7,616 bases of DNA from Collinsella sp. GTDB taxonomy: Bacteria; Actinomycetota; Coriobacteriia; Coriobacteriales; Coriobacteriaceae. This document shows positions 1 through 5,566 of this stretch, piece after piece. The notes under the pieces were generated by a model that worked only from the letters and a program-made list of their open reading frames with translations, had not been told where the DNA came from and searched no databases. A program made the position numbers and the translations under genes. The stretch's first letter is position 1; every line of letters begins with the position of its first letter. The DNA is taken from NCBI GenBank assembly GCA_019414545.1, contig DXLV01000051.1, positions 3,553-11,168 on the forward strand, given 5' to 3'.

Positions 1-492
1 GGCAGCACAGCTCACGACCTGTGCATCATTGCCGGCGTGGCCCAAGATGCCCTCAACCTCGGGATGGCCCGGCTCGCCTACGACTACCACGCGGTAGCCC
101 TCGCGTACCAGGCGCTCGGCGGCCACATGGACCTTCTTCACGTAGGGACAGGTGGCGTCGACCACGGTAAGGCCGCGCTCGCGGGCAGCATCGATCACTT
201 GCGGCACCACGCCGTGGGCGCGGATGATCACGGTGCCGGTTGCGGCGCTATCCAGGTTCTCAGCCAGGCTAACGCCTGCCTCAGCGAGCTCGCGCACCAC
301 GATAGGGTTATGGATGAGCGGACCCAAGGTATGGACCTGAGTGCACTCCCCTGCCTGCGGCGCAGCGGCCAGCGCCATATCGAGCGCACGCTGTACGCCG
401 TAGCAAGTGCCGGCGTGGGCGGCGATCTCGATGGTAGGCGCGGTGGCTTGGTCGGACGCGGTCACGGCAGTGTTCGTCACGTTCTCGCTCAT
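1..492 (-). CDS. ispH: 4-hydroxy-3-methylbut-2-enyl diphosphate reductase (IspH/LytB), N-terminal part
   Basis: IspH is the iron-sulfur enzyme that performs the last step of the MEP pathway, reducing HMBPP to IPP and DMAPP. Only the first 164 codons are present; the gene runs off the left edge in frame. Visible family features are the first cluster cysteine C30 in AGTCYGVQRAL (27-37), HNPIVV with H61, IRAHGV with H93, DATCPYVKKVH (112-122) with the second cluster cysteine C115, and the GHPEVEG signature (142-148) with H143 and catalytic E145. The third cluster cysteine must lie beyond the window. About 20 Ser/Thr/Ala-rich residues precede the conserved start of the domain. The ATG at 492, two bases after the acyltransferase stop, has only a weak upstream CAGG, so a nearby GTG start (480 or 465) is possible. 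Coupling from the upstream gene could replace a strong SD. Confidence 0.93.
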   Translation of the reverse strand, partial: MSENVTNTAVTASDQATAPTIEIAAHAGTCYGVQRALDMALAAAPQAGECTQVHTLGPLIHNPIVVRELAEAGVSLAENLDSAATGTVIIRAHGVVPQVIDAARERGLTVVDATCPYVKKVHVAAERLVREGYRVVVVGEPGHPEVEGILGHAGNDAQVVSCAA

Positions 493-494
493 GG

Positions 495-1223
495 CTAGAA
501 CCTGCCCGGATGCTCGGCGCACAGCTCGTCTCGCATGGCGTAGACGCGGTTCATGGCCTCGGACTCAAACCAGGCCAGGCGCTCCGTACGCTTAAGCCCG
601 GCCGGCGCGTCCGAAAGCGAGACGGCCTTGCCGGCACGAATCCAGCACTTCTTGGGACGCATGAGCTTTTTGCCCGCGGGCGTGATGTCGGACCAGCCAC
701 AGATGGCAAGTGGGTTGACGGGCGCCTTGCCCATCTGAGCGATGAGCGCAAAACCGCCATGGACCTCGGGCTTGATCTCGCGCGAGCGGATGCGCGTGCC
801 CTCGGGAAAGATCAGGACGTCCTCGCCGCGCTGCAGCGCATGCTGGGCGGCGCGCAGGCACTTCATGTCGGCGGTGCCGCGCTCCACGGGAATGCCGCCC
901 ACGCGGCTAAAGGCCCAGCGTACGATCTTGCTCTTGGCGAACTCGGACTTAAAGATGGGGCGGATGCGGCGCCCGCCAAAGAACAGCGCCGTCTCCACGG
1001 CCAAGAGCTCGGCCATCGAGGTGTGGTTGCAGATGACCACGCTGCCGCGTCCGTCCTGGCGCTCAAACAGCAGGTCGGCGTCCTCGACCTTCCAGCGCCA
1101 CATGAGCTTGGAGAAGGCCCACAGAATAGCCATGACCACCCCGACGGTGCCGCGGATGAGCGCCGGGAACTCGGCATAGGGGGCGTTGTAATAATCCTCG
1201 GGCGTCTGCTTAAACAGGCGCAT
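495..1223 (-). CDS. PlsC-type 1-acyl-sn-glycerol-3-phosphate acyltransferase (H-x4-E variant)
   Basis: LPLAT-family enzymes move a fatty acyl chain onto lysophosphatidic acid to make phosphatidic acid at the inner membrane face. In this 242-residue protein a hydrophobic segment at about 23-42 probably anchors it. Motif I is NHTSMAE (66-72), where the family normally has N-H-x4-D, so the aspartate of the catalytic pair is a glutamate, E72. The other motifs look normal: FKSEFAK (91-97), GGIPVER (109-115), FPEGTR (139-144) and a loosely conserved KAPVNPLAI (166-173, motif IV). The ATG at 1223 has a near-perfect SD. The gene ends two bases before ispH. Order cmk, plsC-like, ispH recurs in some anaerobic Gram-positives. 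Family membership is firm. The exact acceptor is not, because related acyltransferases use other lyso-lipids, so I give no gene symbol. Confidence 0.88.
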   Translation of the reverse strand: MRLFKQTPEDYYNAPYAEFPALIRGTVGVVMAILWAFSKLMWRWKVEDADLLFERQDGRGSVVICNHTSMAELLAVETALFFGGRRIRPIFKSEFAKSKIVRWAFSRVGGIPVERGTADMKCLRAAQHALQRGEDVLIFPEGTRIRSREIKPEVHGGFALIAQMGKAPVNPLAICGWSDITPAGKKLMRPKKCWIRAGKAVSLSDAPAGLKRTERLAWFESEAMNRVYAMRDELCAEHPGRF

Positions 1224-1226
1224 GGG

Positions 1227-1913
1227 CTACCTCCTTTGGTTGATGAGGTCCTCGATAATGCGGACGACCTCGTCGATGGTATGGGCGGTGGAGTCAACGT
1301 GCACGGCGTCCTCGGCGGGCACGAGCGGCGCGACCTCGCGGCTGCTGTCAAGCTTGTCGCGCTGCTTAAGGGCGTCGAGAGTCTCGTCGACCTCGGCCTC
1401 GAGCTGCTCGGTAGTAAGCGGCTGGGCGTCGTTTTGGTGACGCTGCAGCACGCGGCGGCGGGCGCGCTCGCGCGGGTCAGCGGTCAGGAAGACCTTTACT
1501 TGCGCGTTGGGGAATACGACGGTACCGATGTCGCGACCCTCGGCCACGATATCGCGGTCCTCGGCGGCGCGGCGCTGGTGAATGAGCATGGCGGCGCGCA
1601 CGCCTGGGTAGGCCGAGACCTTGGATACGTTGGCGTCGACCTGCGGGGTACGGATGGCGGCCGAAGCGTCCTGGCCGTCAATGGTCAGGCGCGTGTCCTC
1701 GCCGGTGCCGTTGGTAAAGCGAATCTCGATCTGCTCGGCGAGGGCGTCGATGGCCGCCTCGTCGTCCAGGTCGATGCCGCGGTCGAGCGCGGCGAACGTG
1801 ACGGCGCGATACATGGCGCCCGTGTCGAGCTTGTTAAAGCCCAGCTGGCGGGCGATCTCCTTGGCGATGGTGGATTTGCCGGAACCGGCGGGGCCGTCGA
1901 TGGCGACGATCAT
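1227..1913 (-). CDS. cmk: Cytidylate kinase
   Basis: Cmk transfers phosphate from ATP to CMP or dCMP, recycling cytidine nucleotides for nucleic acid and CDP-lipid synthesis in the cytoplasm. The 228-residue length is standard. Motifs are in order: the P-loop GPAGSGKST (7-15), the CMP-binding segment LDTGAMYRAVT (29-39), EGRDIGTVVFP (125-135), a LID-like arginine-rich stretch (148-154, RERARRR) and RDKLDSSREVAPL (185-197), the conserved R-D and S-R nucleotide contacts. No key residue appears to be missing. The ATG at 1913 starts directly at the first beta strand and has AAGGAAG at a suitable distance. The gene ends AGG AGG TAG, which also serves as the SD of the acyltransferase starting three bases later. 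This suggests coupled translation of the two genes. Confidence 0.97.
   Translation of the reverse strand: MIVAIDGPAGSGKSTIAKEIARQLGFNKLDTGAMYRAVTFAALDRGIDLDDEAAIDALAEQIEIRFTNGTGEDTRLTIDGQDASAAIRTPQVDANVSKVSAYPGVRAAMLIHQRRAAEDRDIVAEGRDIGTVVFPNAQVKVFLTADPRERARRRVLQRHQNDAQPLTTEQLEAEVDETLDALKQRDKLDSSREVAPLVPAEDAVHVDSTAHTIDEVVRIIEDLINQRR
1229..1237 (-). promoter_or_regulatory. Shine-Dalgarno of the acyltransferase gene, embedded in the cmk stop
   Basis: AAAGGAGGT lies five bases before the ATG at 1223 and spans the last two arginine codons of cmk and the first base of its TAG stop. Both arginines are AGG, whereas the other cmk arginine codons I read (for example the run at residues 148-154) are CGC. 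The pair therefore looks kept for ribosome binding. Confidence 0.8.
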
Positions 1914-1978
1914 GCAATGCTTCCTTTCGATGGTTGACGTGCTGGTATGGTTCGGGGCGCTGGGGCGCGGCGGGTTGC
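1914..1978 (-). promoter_or_regulatory. 65-base spacer between rluB and cmk
   Basis: I see no terminator or clear promoter here. The segment is GC-rich near the rluB stop, with only weak four-base inverted pairing. It becomes less GC-rich near cmk, where AAGGAAG sits six bases before the cmk ATG and serves as its ribosome binding site. A promoter specific to cmk is possible but not visible. Confidence 0.35.
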
Positions 1979-2956
1979 CTAGCCTGTGTAGCGCTCGCGG
2001 TAGGTGTTGCGCTTGGGTGCGGAGCCGTGGCTGCCGTGGTGACGCGTGCGGCTGGCGGGCGTATCTTGGGGCTTGCCGCCGTTGCGCTTGGCGCTCGCCT
2101 GCTTGGGCGGGATGCCGCCGCTTTTAAGGATCTGCACCTCGCGGTCGGTGAGCTCGCGCCATGAGCCCTTGGCCACGCCCTCGAGCTCAAGGCCGGCAAA
2201 GTTGCAGCGGTGCAGGCGGATCACAGGATGGTGAATCTTGCCCAGCATGCGCTTGACCTGGTTTTTACGACCCTCGCGGATGATGACCTCCACGGCGGTG
2301 GTGCCGGGTTTGACGCCCTGGGGAGCTACGGCCTCGGCCTCGCGCGCGTTGATGACGCGGCAGATCGCCGGCTGGCACAGGCCGTCGTCGAGCTCGATGC
2401 CGCTGCGGAGTGGTTCCAAGTCGCGGTCGGACAGCCGTCCGTCCACGAGCGCCTGGTAGGTCTTGTAGACGTGCTTGCTGGGGTGCAGCAGGTCCTGCGA
2501 CAGGTCGCCGTCGGTGGTAAAGAGCAAAAGGCCTGTGGTGTCGCGGTCCAGGCGACCCACCGGGAAGAGCCCCGGAAATCGGTCGCGCGGGACCAGGTCG
2601 GCCACGCAAGGGCGCTCCTGCGGGTCGCTCATGGTGGTGAGGTAGCCGGTCGGCTTGTAGAGCATCAGGTACACGGCGCCCTGGTTGAGCTTGACGGACA
2701 TGCCATCGACCTCGATATGGTCGCGGTCGACGTCGACCTTGGTGCCCAGCTCGGTCGCGACCTCGCCGTTAACAGTCACGCGGCCGGCGGTCATCAGGTC
2801 CTCCGACCCGCGGCGGCTCGCCACGCCCGCGCGCGCCAAAAAGCGCTGCAGGCGCATGGTATGCGGGTAGACGGGCTGGGCGTCGGACTCGTGCGTATCC
2901 GCGTTGGGCACCGCAGCGCCGGCGCGCGTCTCCCCTACTTCGTTAGTCCTCGTCAT
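1979..2956 (-). CDS. rluB: 23S rRNA pseudouridine synthase of the RsuA/RluB/RluE/RluF family
   Basis: The enzyme isomerises a uridine in rRNA to pseudouridine. By analogy with E. coli and Bacillus RluB the target would be in the peptidyl-transferase region of 23S rRNA. An S4 RNA-binding domain lies at about 34-80 (MRLQRFLARAGVASRRG). The catalytic domain follows from about 95 (YLMLYKPTGYLTT). The catalytic aspartate is D137 in GRLDRDTTGLL (134-144). Conserved EGRKNQVKRM is at 228-237. A basic, probably disordered tail (about 281-325) contains many Arg, Lys and His. The 33 residues before the S4 domain are low in conserved features. The start at 2956 rests on a good SD and gives a 14-base overlap with scpB. 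An internal ATG at 2857, right at the S4 domain, is the alternative. The scpA-scpB-rluB-cmk order is common in Gram-positive bacteria and supports RluB over RsuA. Confidence 0.93.
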   Translation of the reverse strand: MTRTNEVGETRAGAAVPNADTHESDAQPVYPHTMRLQRFLARAGVASRRGSEDLMTAGRVTVNGEVATELGTKVDVDRDHIEVDGMSVKLNQGAVYLMLYKPTGYLTTMSDPQERPCVADLVPRDRFPGLFPVGRLDRDTTGLLLFTTDGDLSQDLLHPSKHVYKTYQALVDGRLSDRDLEPLRSGIELDDGLCQPAICRVINAREAEAVAPQGVKPGTTAVEVIIREGRKNQVKRMLGKIHHPVIRLHRCNFAGLELEGVAKGSWRELTDREVQILKSGGIPPKQASAKRNGGKPQDTPASRTRHHGSHGSAPKRNTYRERYTG

Positions 2957-3671
2957 GTAAATCCTCCGAGGTCTTGTCGACGACCAGGGTCTCCAAGTCC
3001 TCGACTGCCTCAACATCTTCAACATCGGTATCGAGCAGTTCGCGCTCTTCGTCCAGGTCATCGGCCTGCTCCTCGAGCGTGGACTGAATGCTGCGGCCGC
3101 TCAGACGCTCGCGGATAAACTGACGCGATTGCTCGTCGGGGGCAAACTGCTCCAGGTCGGGTAGGTCGCGGGTGGAGCGCAGACCGAACTTTTCCAAGAA
3201 GGCGTTGGTCGTGCCGTAAATGATGGCCTGACCGCGCTGGGGGTCGCGGCCGAGTTCGCGCACTAGGCCCTTGTCAACGAGTGACGCGATGACACCGTCG
3301 GAGTTGACGCCGCGGATGCCCTTGACAACCTCGCGCGTCACGGGCTGGTGGTATGCGATGACGGCCAGGGTTTCGAGCGCCGCCTGCGACAGCTTTTGCG
3401 TGTCCCAGCTCAGCACATAGGCCTCGACCACGTCGTGGTAGGCGGGATGCGTAAACAGGCGCCAGCCGCCGGCGACCTCGCGCAGCTGAAAGCCACGGTT
3501 GGCCTCCTCGTACTCAACCTTGAGCTCGGCGAGCAGCGATGCGCACTCGCCGGGGGCGATATCCAGTGCGCCGGCGAGCGCGGGCGCACTCACCGGGTCG
3601 CTCGACACCAGCAGCAGCGCCTCGAGGGCGCCTTTGAGGCTGTTTGCCTCCAGCGTGGAAAGGATTGACAT
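2943..3671 (-). CDS. scpB: Segregation and condensation protein B (ScpB), with a long acidic C-terminal tail
   Basis: ScpB dimerises through two winged-helix domains and binds the ScpA linker in the SMC-ScpAB complex. The first winged helix covers about 10-85. The second, highly conserved one is at about 92-172, including LSQAALETLAVIAYHQPVTR (94-113), the IRGVNSDGVI region (119-128) and IYGTT followed by FLEKFGL (151-164). The family core ends near residue 190. After it come about 45 extra residues that are very acidic: by my count 22 of the 43 residues from 200 to 242 are Asp or Glu. The product is 242 residues, against roughly 200 for the Bacillus protein. The ATG at 3671 has AGGAG eight bases upstream, overlapping the scpA stop. 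The last codons contain the SD and start codon of rluB. Confidence 0.96.
   Translation of the reverse strand: MSILSTLEANSLKGALEALLLVSSDPVSAPALAGALDIAPGECASLLAELKVEYEEANRGFQLREVAGGWRLFTHPAYHDVVEAYVLSWDTQKLSQAALETLAVIAYHQPVTREVVKGIRGVNSDGVIASLVDKGLVRELGRDPQRGQAIIYGTTNAFLEKFGLRSTRDLPDLEQFAPDEQSRQFIRERLSGRSIQSTLEEQADDLDEERELLDTDVEDVEAVEDLETLVVDKTSEDLHDED
2962..2967 (-). promoter_or_regulatory. Shine-Dalgarno that fixes the rluB start inside scpB
   Basis: GGAGGA lies five bases (TTTAC) upstream of the ATG at 2956-2954 and within the scpB coding sequence. It supports a 325-residue RluB over an upstream ATG at 3061, whose extra 35 residues only shadow scpB in another frame. The spacer includes a TTA leucine codon of scpB, which is unusual in such GC-rich DNA. 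Confidence 0.75.
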
Positions 3672-3682
3672 GGTTGCGGCTC

Positions 3683-4492
3683 CTATTCGGTGAGCTCGGG
3701 GCCCTCGCCGGGCACGTATGCCTCGGCGCCCTCGACTCGGTTGATGCAGATGGTTCCAAAGATCTCGTTCTGGCTCAGCGTGAGCGAACCGCGCTTGGCG
3801 AGCTCGAGCATGGCCAGGAAGGTGACGACGAGCTGCTCGGTGGTGGCGTCGCCGTCCAACAGCTCGCGGAAGGTGCAGGTCTGGTGCGCCATGGTAAAGC
3901 GGTCGACTGAGGCCACGGTCAGGTCGAGCGGCACGCGATGCGGCGCTACATGCTCGGCCTCCAGCAGGAAGGTCTGGCGCTTGCCGTCCAGGTCGGCGCA
4001 GATGACGGCGAGGCCGCGCAGGGTGATGCCGGCCAGGTAGTCGGGCATGAGCCCCAGGAACTCGGGGTCAGGGCCGGCTACACGCGGATGCATGCGGCTC
4101 TCGGCCTGCATCCGCGCGCCAAGGGCCGCCGCCGCGCCCTTAAACTGCTTGTAGGCGATCAGGCGCTGGATCAGGACCTCGCGCAGGGCGTCCCCGTCGA
4201 GCGCGCTAAGTTCTTCGAGGTCATCGTCGATCTCGTCATCGTCATCGGCTTTGCGCGGGGCCTCTTGCGGCACCAGAGAGGCGGCCTTGATGTCCAAAAG
4301 GGTTGCTGCGACCAGTAAAAAATCGCTCGCCACGTCCAGGTCCAGCGCTTCGATGCGCTCGGCTTCGGCAAGGTACTGCTCGGCCACCTCGCTGATGGAG
4401 ATAGCGCCGATATCTACTTTTTGGCGGGTTACCAGCTGCAGCAGCAGGTCGAACGGTCCGCTGTAGACCTGCGTCGACACGCGATACGACAT
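3683..4492 (-). CDS. scpA: Segregation and condensation protein A (ScpA kleisin)
   Basis: ScpA is the kleisin that bridges the SMC ATPase heads and binds the ScpB dimer, forming the bacterial condensin that compacts and segregates the chromosome. The 269-residue product has the typical N-terminal SMC-binding region, YSGPFDLLLQLV (10-21) followed by VDIGAISISEVAEQYL (26-41). A second conserved helix follows (about 57-75, FLLVAATLLDIKAASLVP). An acidic linker comes next (about 82-100, with DDDDEIDDDLEE). The C-terminal winged-helix segment that contacts SMC is at about 218-252. Length is normal for the family. The ATG at 4492 has a near-perfect SD five bases upstream. The TAG stop is 11 bases before scpB and forms part of the scpB SD, so the two subunits are almost certainly made from one message. 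Confidence 0.96.
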   Translation of the reverse strand: MSYRVSTQVYSGPFDLLLQLVTRQKVDIGAISISEVAEQYLAEAERIEALDLDVASDFLLVAATLLDIKAASLVPQEAPRKADDDDEIDDDLEELSALDGDALREVLIQRLIAYKQFKGAAAALGARMQAESRMHPRVAGPDPEFLGLMPDYLAGITLRGLAVICADLDGKRQTFLLEAEHVAPHRVPLDLTVASVDRFTMAHQTCTFRELLDGDATTEQLVVTFLAMLELAKRGSLTLSQNEIFGTICINRVEGAEAYVPGEGPELTE

Positions 4493-4576
4493 CTTCGACC
4501 TCCTTTGACGGCGCCTTCGCGGCGCGGTTTGGGTGCATGTTACGACCGTTTTGCACGGTCGACCTGTAAGTTTACC
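4493..4576 (-). promoter_or_regulatory. 84-base leader between the protease gene and scpA, with two small inverted repeats
   Basis: This is the widest gap in the window. It holds two short inverted repeats. One is 4543-4561, CGACCG and CGGTCG around a seven-base loop. The other is 4511-4525, GCGCC and GGCGC around a five-base loop. Neither is followed by a T-run on the minus strand, so I do not call a Rho-independent terminator. A possible -10-like TAACAT lies just after the first repeat, without a convincing -35 at the right distance. The segment ends in a strong SD, AAAGGAGGT (4506-4498), five bases before the scpA ATG. It may be an RNA-processing, attenuation or weak promoter site, but the sequence does not decide. 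Confidence 0.4.
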
Positions 4577-5260
4577 CTAGATGCCGGCGATTGCGAAGTT
4601 GAGCAGCTGCTCAGCAAGCGGATACACGGTAACGTCGAAATAGCGGCCGATCACGTCGATGCCGGTCCACATGGGCAGCAGGTACAGCACCAGGATGAGG
4701 ATGGGCATAGCGTATTGCTGCAGATGATAATAGTTGTTGAGCGCCTTGCCTTTGAGGAACGGCACGATGATCGACGAGCCGTCGAGCGGCGGGATCGGGA
4801 TAAGATTAAAGAACGCGAGCGACAGGTTGACCACGATAAAGGGGGCGCCGAAGTTCATGATTTGTGACGCCACGGCAAAGGACATGCTGGCGTAGAGGTT
4901 GCCGTATGCCGCGTGCATGAGGGCGGCCGCAAGGCATGCCAGCGCGATGTTCGATGCGGGGCCGGCCACGCTCACCAGGACCTCGTCACGTTTGGGGTGT
5001 TTGAGGTTGTTGAGGTACACAGGCACGGGTTTGGCGAAGGCAAACACCGGGCCGCCGGCGGCAAGCATGAGCAGCGGCAGGATGATGGTGCCAAACGGGT
5101 CGATATGGTTGAGCGGGTTGAGCGAGACGCGGCCGCGCGAACGGGCCGTCTTGTCGCCGAGCGCCCAGGCCGCGGCGGCGTGCGCGCTCTCGTGGATCAC
5201 GATGCCGACGATGACGGCAACGGCGCTGGCGAGCAGGTTCATGAGGTAGCTGTTGGTCAT
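4577..5260 (-). CDS. M50 (site-2-type) membrane zinc metalloprotease
   Basis: This 227-residue, strongly hydrophobic protein carries the M50 intramembrane protease signature. The zinc-binding HExxH motif is HESAH at 23-27, inside the first transmembrane helix. The third metal ligand would be D160 in NLIPIPPLDG (152-161). The conserved stretch SLNPLNHIDPFGT lies at 46-58. Further hydrophobic segments lie at about 59-77, 93-115, 124-150 and 185-200. There is no PDZ domain, so it belongs with the compact site-2 proteases rather than RseP-type enzymes. Members cut transmembrane segments of regulators such as anti-sigma factors, but the substrate here is unknown. The ATG at 5260 has a good SD (GGGGAG) overlapping the TAG stop of the small membrane protein gene. 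Metalloproteases of this type are often found near scpAB in Gram-positive genomes (established by general knowledge); whether that reflects function is not known. Confidence 0.93.
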   Translation of the reverse strand: MTNSYLMNLLASAVAVIVGIVIHESAHAAAAWALGDKTARSRGRVSLNPLNHIDPFGTIILPLLMLAAGGPVFAFAKPVPVYLNNLKHPKRDEVLVSVAGPASNIALACLAAALMHAAYGNLYASMSFAVASQIMNFGAPFIVVNLSLAFFNLIPIPPLDGSSIIVPFLKGKALNNYYHLQQYAMPILILVLYLLPMWTGIDVIGRYFDVTVYPLAEQLLNFAIAGI

Positions 5261-5269
5261 GTCACTCCC

Positions 5270-5566
5270 CTAGCGGACGCGGCGCGAAGCGCGCGTAAGC
5301 AGGTAGTCGATCACAAACAGGAGGACGGCGACGATAGCGTAATCCAGACGGAACACACCGCCGAAGGGCGATGTGATGACGCCGTAGCCGGCGATGGCGC
5401 TTGGCAGCGCGCGCGAAAGCTCGACGACAAAGCCCACGATCTGCAGCTTAGCGGTGAGGCCGCTAAAGCACAGCAGCACGGTCATCGCGCTCATAAAGAT
5501 GCCGCAGATGCGACAGGCAATGGCGATGATGCTCATCGCCACGGCAGCGGCCTTACGAGAGTTCAC
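5270..5566 (-). CDS. Small hypothetical membrane protein, two predicted helices, GTG start
   Basis: I do not recognise the family. With a GTG start at 5566 the product is 98 residues. It has a short basic N-terminus (NSRK), a hydrophobic helix at about 8-35, a mixed hydrophobic loop with Gly/Pro at about 54-70, a second hydrophobic helix at about 75-91, and a basic end (TRASRRVR). Positive charge at both ends suggests a hairpin with both termini in the cytoplasm. Helix 1 carries a C18-x-x-C21 pair, and C33 follows. The start is chosen because AGAGGAG (5580-5574) sits seven bases upstream. The frame stays open to an ATG at 5686, but that extension is non-hydrophobic and lies wholly within the ABC-F gene. 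The gene overlaps the ABC-F end by 14 bases and ends nine bases before the M50 protease, so it is probably translationally coupled to both. A role with the protease is inference only. Confidence 0.72.
   Translation of the reverse strand: MNSRKAAAVAMSIIAIACRICGIFMSAMTVLLCFSGLTAKLQIVGFVVELSRALPSAIAGYGVITSPFGGVFRLDYAIVAVLLFVIDYLLTRASRRVR

Noticed and set aside
510..1937. A 475-codon open frame on the plus strand opposite the acyltransferase and cmk
   Set aside because: Its translation is a low-complexity mix of Gly, Val, Leu, Asp and Ala with no motif, while the minus strand carries two clear enzymes with good SD sites. Long antisense frames are expected in GC-rich coding DNA.
2957..3061. Upstream extension of rluB to an ATG at 3061
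   Set aside because: The extra 35 residues lie entirely within scpB in another frame, with no conserved features, and a strong SD precedes the ATG at 2956.
2210..3118. A 302-codon plus-strand frame opposite rluB and the scpB end
   Set aside because: It crosses two well-supported minus-strand genes and their overlap, and its translation has no family features.
4543..4561. Rho-independent terminator after the protease gene
   Set aside because: The inverted repeat has only a six-base stem and no T-run follows on the minus strand.
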